Origin: Pelagimonas sp.
GTDB taxonomy: Bacteria > Pseudomonadota > Alphaproteobacteria > Rhodobacterales > Rhodobacteraceae
Length of the DNA: 64,000 bases
Reading direction: 5' to 3'
Assembly: GCA_025210345.1 (NCBI GenBank)
Contig: JAOARX010000001.1
Coordinates: forward strand, 38,772-102,771
Each line of letters begins with the position of its first letter. The first letter of the stretch is position 1. The position numbers were made by a program, and so were the translations under genes. Shown here piece by piece: positions 1 through 29,949 of this stretch. The notes under the pieces are model-generated. The model saw only the letters and a list, made by a program, of their open reading frames with translations. It did no database searches and was not told the origin of the DNA.

Positions 1-1709
1 ACGGATTCCGGGATGGGCATCGCCGCTTCGCCGGTGGCCAGCGCCAGCGCAACCGTGCCACTGTCCGCGCCAAAGGCCACGCCTTTGGACATGCGGGTGT
101 GGCTGTCGCCCCCGACGATGATGTCCCAGTCATCCACGGTGATGTCGTTGAGCACCTTGTGGATCACGTCGGTCATCGCATGATATTCGCCCTTGGGGTC
201 ACGTGCGGTGATCAGACCGAAGTCATTCATGAACTTCATCAGTTTGGGGATATTGGCCTGGGCCTTTTTGTCCCAAACCGACGCGGTGTGGCAGCCCGAC
301 TGATAACCCACGTCAACCGACGGGGAAATCACCGTGGCGGCCATCGCCTCAAGCTCTTGTGCGGTCATCGGGCCGGTGGTGTCTTGCGAACCAACCACGT
401 TGACCTGAACGCGCACATCCGAACCGGCGTGCAGGGTCACGCCCGGAGTGGTGCCCAAAGCATTGCGGTTAAAGATTTTTTCAACCGCGGTCAGGCCCTG
501 ATCTTCGACCGAGACCTCTTTCGACGGGGCATAGGCGGATTTCAGATCCTGACCCAGTGCACCGGCTGCGAATGTTTGCAGCTTTTTACCAAAGACCACG
601 GCGTAAGAACCGCCCGCCTTCATGAACTCAACCTTCTGGGGGGTGAAGGCGGCTGAGACGTCTTTCAGCACATTGCCATCCGCGTCATGCAGAGTTTTGG
701 TTTTCGTGTTGATGGTCAGCACGGTGCCGGTGGCGACGGAATAGGCCTCTTCCAGCACGGCTTCGCCATCTTCGTCGACCACGACATTGCCGTCCGCGTC
801 GGTTTTCTTGACCCAGTTGTCCAGGTCAATGCCGATGCCGCCGGTCACACCCACGGTGGTCAGAAAGATCGGTGAAATGCCGTTGGTGCCGGCCACGACC
901 GGCGCGATGTTGATGAAAGGCACATAGGGCGACGCCTGCTTGCCGGTCCAGAGCGCCACGTTGTTCACGCCGGACATACGAGACGAGCCAACACCCATGG
1001 TGCCTTTTTCTGCGATCAGCATCACACGTGCATCGGGGTGCTGTTTTTGCAGTTCCTGGATTTCAACCTGCTGCTCGGGCGTGCACATGCATTTGCCGTG
1101 CAGCTCGCGGTCCGCGCGCGAGTGCGCCTCGGCACCGGGCGACAGAAGGTCGGTCGAAATATCACCGATGCCGGCGATATAGGTCACGACTTTGATTTCT
1201 TCTTCGACTTCGGGAAGCTTGGTAAAGAATTCGGCCTTGGCATAGCTTTCCAGCAGCTCTTTCGCCACGGCGTTGCCCGCCTTGTAAGCCGCGTCCAGAC
1301 GTTCGGTATCTGCCTCATAGAGGAAGACCTGGGTTTTCAGAACCTCAGCCGCTTTGGCCGCGATGCCCGCATCATCCCCCAGCGCCAGATCCAGCAGCAC
1401 CTCAACCGAAGGGCCACCTTTCATGTGCGACAGCTGTTCAAACGCGAAATCCTGCGAAATCTCTTCGAGGGTCGTTTCGCCCAGAATGATTTCTTTGAGG
1501 AAAGCCGCCTTGACGCCTGCCGCCGAGGTGGTGCCCGGCAGGGTGTTGTAGATGAAGAAATTCAGAGAATCGGCGCGATGCTCATTCCCGGTATCCTTGA
1601 TCTGGGCGATCAGCTCGGCAACAAGATCGCCGCCGTCGATGGGTTTGGGGTTCAGGCCCTGCTCTTTGCGGGTCTCAATCTCGGTTAGGTAGTCGGTGTA
1701 CAAGCTCAT
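1..1709 (-). CDS. acnB: Aconitate hydratase B (bifunctional aconitase / 2-methylisocitrate dehydratase), 5' part
   Basis: Interconverts citrate and isocitrate in the TCA cycle; AcnB enzymes can also dehydrate 2-methylisocitrate. About 569 residues are visible and the gene runs off the left edge; the family is usually about 860-930 residues, so the C-terminal part is missing. The start MSLYTDYLTEIE at 1709 is preceded by an AAAGGGA ribosome-binding site. The N-terminal HEAT-like region is followed by typical AcnB stretches such as LHGKCMCTPEQQ, YQSGCHTASVWD and GGDSHTRMSKGVAFGADSG. It is a core-metabolism gene, so its presence near a plasmid-type replicon at 47-51 kb is informative. The 150 bp between this start and the next gene downstream shows nothing I recognise beyond room for a promoter. 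Confidence 0.95.
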   Translation of the reverse strand, partial: MSLYTDYLTEIETRKEQGLNPKPIDGGDLVAELIAQIKDTGNEHRADSLNFFIYNTLPGTTSAAGVKAAFLKEIILGETTLEEISQDFAFEQLSHMKGGPSVEVLLDLALGDDAGIAAKAAEVLKTQVFLYEADTERLDAAYKAGNAVAKELLESYAKAEFFTKLPEVEEEIKVVTYIAGIGDISTDLLSPGAEAHSRADRELHGKCMCTPEQQVEIQELQKQHPDARVMLIAEKGTMGVGSSRMSGVNNVALWTGKQASPYVPFINIAPVVAGTNGISPIFLTTVGVTGGIGIDLDNWVKKTDADGNVVVDEDGEAVLEEAYSVATGTVLTINTKTKTLHDADGNVLKDVSAAFTPQKVEFMKAGGSYAVVFGKKLQTFAAGALGQDLKSAYAPSKEVSVEDQGLTAVEKIFNRNALGTTPGVTLHAGSDVRVQVNVVGSQDTTGPMTAQELEAMAATVISPSVDVGYQSGCHTASVWDKKAQANIPKLMKFMNDFGLITARDPKGEYHAMTDVIHKVLNDITVDDWDIIVGGDSHTRMSKGVAFGADSGTVALALATGEAAMPIPES

Positions 1710-1860
1710 GACAGTCCCTTTCGAATGGCGATCGGATCAAGCTGATCGAAACAGGCACAGCGCCGATACGCGGTGCCAGAATTATTGTATGCGGCGGTAT
1801 ACCAATCGCCGGATGTTTTCAAGGCACAACCCCGTGACAGGTTGTCCACCATGGATGCGG

Positions 1861-3948
1861 CTAGCCGTTCAGATCGGCGAAACGGCGTCCCTCGGCCACC
1901 AGTTTCACCAGCAGCGGCGCAGGTTCCCAGTACTGCGGGTTCTCTTTCGCATAGGTTTCGATTCGCGCAAGGATTTTATCCAATCCCTGTAGATCGGCCC
2001 ATTTTAATGGCCCACCATGGTATCGTGGAAACCCATAGCCGAAAAGCATCACCATATCCACATCCACCGGGCGCTGCGCGATTCCCTCATCCACAATCCG
2101 CGCCGCTTCGTTGACCATGGCGGCCATATAGCGGTCGATGATCTCGTCTTGGGTAAATCCGCGCGGGGTCAGCCCCTGTTCGGCGCGATCTTGCGACACG
2201 AAATCCATGACCGCCGGGTTCGGTGTGCCCCCGCGTTTGCCCGCCTCATAGGTATAAAAACCCTTCCCGGCCTTTTGCCCCAATTGCCCGGCTTCGCAGA
2301 GTTTATCGGCATAGGTCGCATCCCGCGCCCCCTCGGGCAGCCCAGCAACCCGGCGACGTTTGCGTGCGGCCCAAGCGATATCAAGCCCCGCCAGATCGGT
2401 CATGGCAAAGGGGCCCATGGGAAACCCGAAATCGGTCACGGCGCGGTCAATGTCAAAGGGGCTGGCGCCATCCAGCACCATGTGATCCGACACCGCGCGA
2501 TAGGCCGCCAGGATACGGTTGCCGATAAACCCGTCACAGACCCCCGCGCGCACGCTGACCTTGCCAAGACGTTTCCCCAGCGCAAAGCCGGTGGCAATCA
2601 CATCTTTGGCGGTGTGATCGTGGACGACAATCTCCAACAGCTTCATCACATGCGCGGGCGAAAAGAAATGCAGCCCGATCACATCCTCGGCCCGGCCTGA
2701 CGCCGCCGCGATTTCGTTCACATCCAGATACGACGTGTTGGTCGCCAGCACCGCGCCCGCTTTGCAGATCTCGCCCAGTTTGGCAAAGACCTGCTTTTTC
2801 ACATCCATGTTTTCGAACACCGCTTCGATCACCATATCAACCTGCGCCAGCGCGGCGTAATCGGTGCTGAGGGTCAGCGCCTCTTCGGTCATCTTGGTGA
2901 ACTGCGCCTGGGATATTTTCCCGCGCTTAAGCGCCCCTTGCAGATTGCCGATCACGCGCCCCCTGGCGGCATCAGAGGCCTCATGAGTCATCTCCAACAC
3001 TGTCACCGAAAGACCCGCCAAAAGCGCGGCGGTGGCAATGCCCGCCCCCATGGTGCCGCCGCCAATCACGCCGATGTGGTCAAAGCCGCGCGCCTCGATC
3101 CCTTTGAGATCCGGTTGGGTCGCAACCGCGCGCTCACCGAAAAAGGCGTGGATCATGCCCTGACGCTGGTCGGATTGCATCAGCTCAAGGAAAATTTCGC
3201 GTTCGCGTTTGAGACCTTGGGCAAACGGCAGCTCTGACGCCGCCTGAACCGCGCGCACCACCTGCGCAGGCGAGATCTGGCCGCGTCCCTTGTTCAGCAC
3301 CGCGTCATATTTGGCATCCCAGTCAATCGCTGCAGGCGCAGGCAGGGCGCTGACAGCACGCGGGCCGCGGTTTTCGTCAAGAACGGCATGGGCCAGCGCA
3401 AGCCCATTGGCGCGCGGATCCGCGTCGCCGATTTCATCAACGATCCCCATCTCAAGCGCTTTGGCCGCATCGACCGGGCGGCCCGAGACCATCAGATCAA
3501 TCCCCGCTTCGGTCCCCACCAGTCGCGGCAAACGCTGGGTCGCGCCCGCGCCGGGGATCAGGCCCAAGTTCACCTCGGGCAGACCCACCTTGGCCGTGGC
3601 GGTCGCAATGCGGTAGTGACAGCCAAGCGCCACCTCAAGCCCGCCACCCAGCGACACGCCGTGCATCGCCGCGATCACCGGTTTGATGCTGGCTTCGATC
3701 CTGGTGCACAGATCGGGCAGATGGGGCTGTTGCGGGGGTTTGCCAAATTCCTTGATGTCCGCCCCGGCAATAAAGGCGCGCCCGTCGCCAAGGATCACCA
3801 TGGCCTGCACCTGTGGGTTGGTCTCGGCCTGAGTGACCGCATCCCAAAGCCCCTGGCGTACCGCTTGCGACAAGGCGTTCACCGGAGGGTTTGCGATTGT
3901 AATCAAGGCAATCGAGCCTTCGATCCGCATTGAGACAACCTCGGACAT
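1861..3948 (-). CDS. fadJ: Enoyl-CoA hydratase / 3-hydroxyacyl-CoA dehydrogenase bifunctional protein
   Basis: Beta-oxidation enzyme of 695 residues catalysing hydration of enoyl-CoA and NAD-dependent oxidation of the 3-hydroxyacyl-CoA. Residues about 5-190 are a crotonase domain with the CoA oxyanion-hole region HGVSLGGGLEVALG and the LPEVNLGLIPGAGATQRLPR motif. The Rossmann motif VIGGGTMGAGIATAALLAG begins near residue 296, GLHFFSP carries the catalytic His, and the C-terminal half is the paired 3HCDH domain. The domain order and length fit FadB/FadJ or the peroxisomal L-bifunctional type. The start at 3948 has an AAAGGA ribosome-binding site. No thiolase gene is adjacent. The fadJ name reflects domain content; orthology to E. 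coli fadJ was not tested. Confidence 0.92.
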   Translation of the reverse strand: MSEVVSMRIEGSIALITIANPPVNALSQAVRQGLWDAVTQAETNPQVQAMVILGDGRAFIAGADIKEFGKPPQQPHLPDLCTRIEASIKPVIAAMHGVSLGGGLEVALGCHYRIATATAKVGLPEVNLGLIPGAGATQRLPRLVGTEAGIDLMVSGRPVDAAKALEMGIVDEIGDADPRANGLALAHAVLDENRGPRAVSALPAPAAIDWDAKYDAVLNKGRGQISPAQVVRAVQAASELPFAQGLKREREIFLELMQSDQRQGMIHAFFGERAVATQPDLKGIEARGFDHIGVIGGGTMGAGIATAALLAGLSVTVLEMTHEASDAARGRVIGNLQGALKRGKISQAQFTKMTEEALTLSTDYAALAQVDMVIEAVFENMDVKKQVFAKLGEICKAGAVLATNTSYLDVNEIAAASGRAEDVIGLHFFSPAHVMKLLEIVVHDHTAKDVIATGFALGKRLGKVSVRAGVCDGFIGNRILAAYRAVSDHMVLDGASPFDIDRAVTDFGFPMGPFAMTDLAGLDIAWAARKRRRVAGLPEGARDATYADKLCEAGQLGQKAGKGFYTYEAGKRGGTPNPAVMDFVSQDRAEQGLTPRGFTQDEIIDRYMAAMVNEAARIVDEGIAQRPVDVDMVMLFGYGFPRYHGGPLKWADLQGLDKILARIETYAKENPQYWEPAPLLVKLVAEGRRFADLNG

Positions 3949-4041
3949 GGCGTTCCTTTCTGTTGAGTGCCCATTGTCTGGGCGCGCGTTTCACGGGAAT
4001 TGATCGGGTTCACCCGCGCATGTCAACGCGACATCCCGAAC

Positions 4042-4055
4042 AAACCGGCCGGTTT
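4042..4055. other. 14-bp perfect palindrome at the regulator gene's 3' end
   Basis: AAACCGGCCGGTTT overlaps the stop codon of the response-regulator gene. It could form a short hairpin in the transcript, but no clear U-tract follows, so a terminator role is only possible. Confidence 0.3.
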
Positions 4056-5383
4056 CAGGCGTCCCAGACAGCCATTTTGCGATCAATGGTTTTGCGTGAC
4101 ACCCCCAGCCGGCGGGCCGCTTCGGCGCGGTTGCCGTCACATTGGTCAAGCACATGCAAAATATGCCGTTGCATCACAAGATCCAGGTTCTCGATGGCCT
4201 GCGCCCCGGTCACGGTGCCGGATCCGGCAAATTCTTCGGGGAATTCCCCCAATATGACAGACCGTTCAATCAGGTTCTTCAGCTCGCGCACATTGCCCGG
4301 CCAATCATGGCGCCCCAGTTTCAACAGGGTTTCCTGATCCAGATCCAGCGCGGGCATGCCCAGCGACAATGAGAACCGCGACATGAACAGGGCGGCCAGT
4401 TCGACCACGTCTTCGGGGCGACCCATCAGCGGGGGCATGGCAATATTGACGATATTGATCCGGTGGTACAGATCGGCGCGGAATTGCCCGCGGGCAACCT
4501 TGTCGGGCAGATCCGCATTGGTGGCAAACAACAGCCGCAGGTTCAGGGGGATCTCGCGCTCACCGCCGATGGGGCGCACGCGCTGCTCTTCCAGTACACG
4601 CAACAGCGCCGCCTGAAGCTGATCCGGAAGCTGCGCGACCTCATCCAGGAACAGGGTTCCGCCGTCCGCCAAAAGAAACAGACCGGGGATCAGACGCCCG
4701 TCTGCCTCGACCCGGCCGAACAGTTCCTGGGCGATACGATCGGGTGAAAGCGTTGCACAGTTGACCGCGACAAAGGGCTGATCCGCGCGATCGGAAATGT
4801 GATGCAGATGCCGCGCCGCCAGCTCTTTGCCGGTGCCGCTGGGACCGGTGAACAAGATCGGCGTGGGCAGGGGGGCAAGCTTGGCCAACATGCCGCGGAT
4901 ATCGGTCAACGCGGCGGATTTGCCCAGCAGCTGGCTGTTGTCGGCGCTGTGGTACAGCTCTCGGCGCAGCAACGCGTTGTCGCGGCGCAGATATTTGCGA
5001 TCAAGGGTGCGGGCCACAGCCCCGAGAATTTGATTGGCGCGAAAGGGTTTGAGCACAAAATCACTGACCCCCACCCGCAACGCGGCAATGGCGGTTTCCA
5101 GATCCGCATAGGCGGTGATCAGGATCGTATCGGCGAAAAAGCCCTTGCGCCGCTGTTCCGTGATCCAGTCCAGCCCCGTCCCCCCGGGCATGATATTGTC
5201 GAGGATCACCAGATCAAAATGCGTCTCGTCCAGCCGTTCCGAGGCCTCTTTCGGAGAGGCCGCCTGTTCGACCCGTTTGACCCGTGGCTCAAGGATCTTG
5301 GTCAGGAAATGCCGCATGCCCACCTCGTCATCGATCACCAGGATCGACGCCCCCGACAGGGTATTCCCATACTCATCGGCCAT
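4055..5383 (-). CDS. NtrC-family response regulator without a GAFTGA loop
   Basis: A 442-residue regulator with receiver, AAA+ and Fis-type HTH domains. Receiver: acidic pair D18-D19, phospho-acceptor D62 in LVILDNIMPGGTG, and K112 in LKPF. AAA+: Walker A GPSGTGKE at 180-187 and Walker B GGTLFLDEV at 241-249. C-terminal HTH: NRAEAARRLGVSRKTIDRKM. Most family members carry the sigma-54-contacting GAFTGA loop between ELFG and the Walker B strand. Here ELFG is followed by RVEADGRLIPGLF and the loop is absent, so it probably does not activate sigma-54 promoters conventionally. Rhodobacter NtrC, which works with sigma-70, is a known precedent for such a loss. The start has a GGGAGGA ribosome-binding site. 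No kinase gene adjoins it; the NtrB/DctB-like kinase at 51378 is a possible partner (inference). Confidence 0.88.
   Translation of the reverse strand: MADEYGNTLSGASILVIDDEVGMRHFLTKILEPRVKRVEQAASPKEASERLDETHFDLVILDNIMPGGTGLDWITEQRRKGFFADTILITAYADLETAIAALRVGVSDFVLKPFRANQILGAVARTLDRKYLRRDNALLRRELYHSADNSQLLGKSAALTDIRGMLAKLAPLPTPILFTGPSGTGKELAARHLHHISDRADQPFVAVNCATLSPDRIAQELFGRVEADGRLIPGLFLLADGGTLFLDEVAQLPDQLQAALLRVLEEQRVRPIGGEREIPLNLRLLFATNADLPDKVARGQFRADLYHRINIVNIAMPPLMGRPEDVVELAALFMSRFSLSLGMPALDLDQETLLKLGRHDWPGNVRELKNLIERSVILGEFPEEFAGSGTVTGAQAIENLDLVMQRHILHVLDQCDGNRAEAARRLGVSRKTIDRKMAVWDA
4484..4497. other. Copy of the candidate parS core inside the regulator gene
   Basis: TTGCCCGCGGGCAA, identical to the central 14 bp of the palindrome at 47472-47491, lies within codons for the conserved VARGQFR segment of the AAA+ domain. 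It may be a third partition-protein site or a coding coincidence. Confidence 0.3.
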
Positions 5384-5411
5384 GTTTCAGATCCTCCCGC
5401 ACATGCAACCC

Positions 5412-5434
5412 AAAGCCCGCGCAAGCCCGGCTTT
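5412..5434 (-). terminator. Possible hairpin downstream of tpsB
   Basis: AAAGCC and GGCTTT arms (5412-5417 and 5429-5434) flank an 11-nt loop between the tpsB stop and the response-regulator start. There is no long U-run, so termination is uncertain. Confidence 0.3.
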
Positions 5435-5484
5435 GATCATGCGTGCATAACATGGCCCTTGGATGATCACTATGGGGGCTGCGC

Positions 5485-7155
5485 CTAGAACTGGACGGAC
5501 ATCGACCCGCGCAAGATGGGATCGGTGTTGGGATCAGTCCAGCCGATGATATTGGTGTCCAGCGGTTTGGCGACAAAGACATCCCCGAACACCGATCCGG
5601 CCAGACCAAAGCTGAAACCCGCCCCAACCGAACGGGCCAGACCCAGCGGCGTATCCGTGCTGTCAAAGGCCTTGCCACCATCCGCAAAGGCAAAGGGGCG
5701 GATGGCGAAGCTCGGGCCAAGGGCGATGTTTGCGGATTTTTCAAGCTGAACCCGCACCGCGTAGCCGGAATCGCCCACCGACAGGCTGGTGGGATAACCA
5801 CGGACCGCAAAGGGCGAGGTCACGGTAAAAGTCCCCTGAGACGATTGCAGGCCATCCAGGTTCTTTTGCGCCTGAACCGCCGCAGACACAAAGGCCGCCT
5901 GACCCAGGCTGAGCGCATAAGACAGGTTGGCATTTGTCGCGGTATAGGTGGATTTGGACACGCCGGTGACCGCATTGTCAAACGTGCCCCGAGTGATCCC
6001 CAGCCCACCGGACAAGGTCCAGTTGTCACCCCGGGTAAAGCCGTTGGCGCCCAGTGTCAGTTCCCGCCCGCGATGATCCAGCGTGCGCACACCGACCAGA
6101 TCGGATGTTTCGTGATAGTCGCGCAGCGCGAGGTTGACCGACAGTTGCCGGGTTGGGCGGGCAATGACCGGGATATTCAGACCAAGGCTGGCGCTGCGCA
6201 CCTTGCCTTTGATCGAGGGGGTCGTGACGCTTTTGGACTGGCTTCCGGTCCAACTGACCGAGGCCCGCGCCCCATCGGGATGGATCACACGCGAATAACT
6301 CAGAGAGACGCTGTCTTGGCCTTCGCGCCTCACATAGCTCAGGATCAGCGGATCGTTCCACCCGCTCAACCCGTTTATCCGGTGTGTCAGCGTGGCTTGC
6401 TGCTGACCTTGGGCCGCAGATCCGTAGTTGTCAAAAGACAGCGTTGTCAGGTGGCGTTTGATGTCTGGGACCTGCGCGTTCAACGTCACGATGCCGTTGC
6501 CCTGGTCTTCGGGGGTCAGGGCCAGCGCCAGACCATCGGTGACAGCCAGACGTTCGACAGATTGTTGATAGGGCGTGGTGTCCGCCAGCGCCCCTTCGGG
6601 AATTTGCAGGCGATAACGCAGATAATTCTGGCTGACCACCTTGTTGCCACCCGTGACGGGGCCCAGGCGGGGCTCATAATGGCGCACGGTCAGAACGCCC
6701 CGCGTATAATCCATGCTTTCAGCGACAAAGCGGCTGTGTTCATGCCCCTGCTGCCCATAAAGCCCGGACAGCGCGGCCACCAGATCCCCCAATTGGCGGT
6801 GCAGATAGCGCCGCCCAACCAACCCCGCCTCGGCCTGTTGCAGGGTATCATGACTGAGCAATTCGGACCCGTTGGCAAAGACGATGTCGCGCAAAACAAA
6901 GCCGGGGATCACCCGTCGTTTTGGCTGACGCGGCTTTGGCTGCGCCGGTTGCGCGGTCGCGGTCTGCGGCTGTGGTTGCTGCGTGGCCTGCGCGGCAGCC
7001 TGCGCTTCTGCGGGCACCGCAGTGGATGTTTCCGAGGCGGGCTGTTGCGTATCGACCGCGTCGGCAGCGTCCAGATCAATGTCCTGCGCTGCAAGCGCGC
7101 CTGCGAAAATCACAAGAGGCAACGCGACGGTTGCCCGAAACTTTTGGATTAGCAT
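5485..7155 (-). CDS. TpsB outer-membrane transporter (ShlB/FhaC/HecB family)
   Basis: A 556-residue outer-membrane pore that exports the partner adhesin by two-partner secretion. It has a signal peptide (to about residue 23, ending GALAAQ), a Gln/Pro/Ala-rich linker (about 40-80), a POTRA region starting near PGFVLRDIVFANGSELL, and a C-terminal beta-barrel. The barrel includes the family's loop-6 motif FAVRGYP and FAFADGGKAF, and the protein ends in Phe (GSMSVQF) as outer-membrane proteins do. The start at 7155 follows an AGAAGAAG ribosome-binding site. The gene lies 121 bp downstream of the adhesin gene on the same strand, so the order is tpsA then tpsB, the reverse of the more common arrangement. 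The cargo is inferred from adjacency. Confidence 0.93.
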   Translation of the reverse strand: MLIQKFRATVALPLVIFAGALAAQDIDLDAADAVDTQQPASETSTAVPAEAQAAAQATQQPQPQTATAQPAQPKPRQPKRRVIPGFVLRDIVFANGSELLSHDTLQQAEAGLVGRRYLHRQLGDLVAALSGLYGQQGHEHSRFVAESMDYTRGVLTVRHYEPRLGPVTGGNKVVSQNYLRYRLQIPEGALADTTPYQQSVERLAVTDGLALALTPEDQGNGIVTLNAQVPDIKRHLTTLSFDNYGSAAQGQQQATLTHRINGLSGWNDPLILSYVRREGQDSVSLSYSRVIHPDGARASVSWTGSQSKSVTTPSIKGKVRSASLGLNIPVIARPTRQLSVNLALRDYHETSDLVGVRTLDHRGRELTLGANGFTRGDNWTLSGGLGITRGTFDNAVTGVSKSTYTATNANLSYALSLGQAAFVSAAVQAQKNLDGLQSSQGTFTVTSPFAVRGYPTSLSVGDSGYAVRVQLEKSANIALGPSFAIRPFAFADGGKAFDSTDTPLGLARSVGAGFSFGLAGSVFGDVFVAKPLDTNIIGWTDPNTDPILRGSMSVQF

Positions 7156-7253
7156 CTTGTATCTTCTTCTTGCTCGAAAGCGCTCTTTCGGCGCCTACCT
7201 CGCGCCTGAACTTACAGCATTTCGTGAATTTTTGTACTGGTATTTGCCGCTAG

Positions 7254-28063
<20,810 letters not shown>

Positions 28064-28171
28064 CAACGACAAAAGCCGCGCCAAAATGGGCGCGATCCAA
28101 TTTTCTTAAAAATCAGGTTTCTGATCCGGCTTTGACCTGTCAATTGGGGAAACCCCAAAACAAATTCTTTA

Positions 28172-28201
28172 TTGACTTCTTAACGCCCGGAATCGTTAAC
28201 T
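28172..28201 (+). promoter_or_regulatory. Weak promoter-like element with an inverted repeat upstream of the LuxR-hydrolase gene
   Basis: TTGACT (28172-28177) and TTAACT (28196-28201) are separated by 18 bp. The spacer contains an inverted repeat, TTAACG-8-CGTTAA (28180-28199). A second perfect hairpin, TTGGGG-AAA-CCCCAA, lies at 28144-28158. All sit in the 197-bp divergent region between the adhesin and the LuxR-hydrolase gene. The -10 match is poor. Confidence 0.35.
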
Positions 28202-28208
28202 TTCGACA

Positions 28209-28231
28209 CGCATACACCAATTAGGGTACAC
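28209..28231 (+). promoter_or_regulatory. Shared 23-bp box, copy 1 (upstream of the adhesin and LuxR-hydrolase genes)
   Basis: It begins CGCATACACCAA and continues TTAGGGTACAC. It matches copy 2 at 31189-31211 in about 19 of 23 positions. It lies 146 bp upstream of the adhesin start and about 30 bp upstream of the LuxR-hydrolase start. TACACC-AATT-AGGGTA inside it is a partial inverted repeat, as expected for a dimeric regulator's operator. Confidence 0.5.
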
Positions 28232-28260
28232 CCAGTCCCTCCCCAATTTGAGCCAACTCC

Positions 28261-29949
28261 ATGTCCGCCCCCGATCCTTCCTTGAAATTGATCGAAACCA
28301 TTTACCGCGCCGCGCTAGACCCGCGCGGCTATGACAATTTCATGGGGGAATGGGATGATTGGTTGGCCACCCGCCTGCAAGAGCTTCAACATCTCAAGGA
28401 AACCGATCCGGGCCTGTCTGCACCGGGTGTGGTGGCGCATTTCGATTTGGCCACCCGTTTGCTTGAAAAAATAGGAGAGCCAACCCAATCGTTGCAAGCA
28501 GCCAGCGGTCCGCAAGTGCTGCTGGATCGCACTGGGCAGATCCTATGGCAAAACGCCGAGGCCGACACCCTGCTTGGACGCGGCAAATTCCGGACCCTGC
28601 GGGATTTGCACCTCAGCGATCACCACCGCGCGCTGGTGCAGGATTTCCTGGCGGGGCACCCGATGGCCGTGGGCCGCCCCGCCGTTGTCCAGATCAAGGA
28701 CAGCACCGGCCAGCGCGCACTAAGCTTTCAGCTCAAAGAGATGCAGGAAGGGCCGGAAACCGATCTGGTGCTGCTGTCCCCGCTTGGCCCCGCCTGGCCC
28801 GATGCGGCCGATCAGCTCTTGATGGACAGCCATGGGCTCACCCCCAGCGAATGCGAAATCTGTGCTCTGCTGTCCCAGGGGCGCAACCCGGCAGAGATCT
28901 CGGAGCATCGTGGCAGCGCGGTCGCCACGGTCCGCACGCAGATCAAGAAGATCCTCGCCAAGACCGGCACAAGCGGCCAATCGGAACTGATCGTGCATCT
29001 GCACGCCATCATCCGCCTGGCCGAAACCATCGAGACCCCGCTTCCGGCGCGGCTCGACTCGCCTCAAAGCGGCGGGCAATGGGTGGATGTTTCCCTGTCT
29101 GACCGCGTGATGCCGGTCGAGTGTTTTGGCCCCGAAGACGGACGCCCGGTGATCTTTGTGCATGGCATGCTGGATGGGCTTGAGATCGTGACCCATATTG
29201 AGCCCCTTTTGCACCAGCACGGGCTGCGCTTTATCTGCCCCCACCGTCCGCACTTTGGCACCGCAACCGGGGCTGGGGGACCCTCTGCCGACGCCCCGGC
29301 GCATTTCGCGCGAGATATGCAGGAACTTACAGACACATGGGGCATTCGGCACCCGGTGATCGTTGGGCACATGGCGGGCGCGCTTTATGCCTTTGCGGCG
29401 GCGCCCGCGATCCAGGCCCGCGCCATTGTCAATGTGGCCGGGGGCGTGCCGATCACCTCTGTTTCACAATTTGACTCGATGACCCGGCGGCAGCGGCTTG
29501 TGGCCTATACCGCGCGCTTTACCCCGTCGGTGCTGCCCTTTGTCCTGCGGGCCGGTATCCGTCAGATCCGCAATGGCGGGGCGGCGGCGTTTATGGCGGC
29601 GCTTTATGAACACGCCCCGGTTGACAATGCCGTAGTGCAGGACCCCGCCGTGCGCGACCTGATCCTTTCGGGGCACGACTTTACCGTGGTTCAGGGGCAT
29701 ATGGCCTTTTCCATCGACAGCTATCACGTGGTGCGCGACTGGAGCGACCTTGTCACCCAAAGCGCCCCGATCCCCGTGCATCTGGTCCACGGACATCATG
29801 ACCCGGTGGTCTCTGTCAGCTCGGTTCAGGGGTTCGCGGATCGCCATGCAAACCGGGTTCAGCTGGACCTGCTCGAAGATGCGGGGCAGTTGGTGTTCTA
29901 TCAACACGCAGAGCGAATCGTATCGCGCCTGAAACAGCTGTTCGATTAA
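28261..29949 (+). CDS. LuxR-type regulator fused to a degenerate alpha/beta-hydrolase domain
   Basis: A 562-residue cytoplasmic protein. Residues about 1-175 include a PAS-like stretch (VLLDRTGQILWQNAEADTLL). Residues about 190-245 are a LuxR HTH (LTPSECEICALLSQGRNPAEI, then ATVRTQIKKIL). Residues about 275-562 are an alpha/beta-hydrolase fold starting FVHGMLDG. The nucleophile elbow should read G-x-S-x-G but reads G-H-M-A-G, with Met at 371. The acid D514 (HGHHDP) is kept, while the usual C-terminal catalytic His is replaced by Q543 (DAGQLVF). Hydrolysis is therefore unlikely and the domain may be a ligand sensor (inference). The gene is divergent from the giant adhesin and convergent with the ialB pair, so it is the obvious candidate regulator of both. 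Its stop overlaps the stop of the opposing gene. Confidence 0.85.
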   Translation: MSAPDPSLKLIETIYRAALDPRGYDNFMGEWDDWLATRLQELQHLKETDPGLSAPGVVAHFDLATRLLEKIGEPTQSLQAASGPQVLLDRTGQILWQNAEADTLLGRGKFRTLRDLHLSDHHRALVQDFLAGHPMAVGRPAVVQIKDSTGQRALSFQLKEMQEGPETDLVLLSPLGPAWPDAADQLLMDSHGLTPSECEICALLSQGRNPAEISEHRGSAVATVRTQIKKILAKTGTSGQSELIVHLHAIIRLAETIETPLPARLDSPQSGGQWVDVSLSDRVMPVECFGPEDGRPVIFVHGMLDGLEIVTHIEPLLHQHGLRFICPHRPHFGTATGAGGPSADAPAHFARDMQELTDTWGIRHPVIVGHMAGALYAFAAAPAIQARAIVNVAGGVPITSVSQFDSMTRRQRLVAYTARFTPSVLPFVLRAGIRQIRNGGAAAFMAALYEHAPVDNAVVQDPAVRDLILSGHDFTVVQGHMAFSIDSYHVVRDWSDLVTQSAPIPVHLVHGHHDPVVSVSSVQGFADRHANRVQLDLLEDAGQLVFYQHAERIVSRLKQLFD

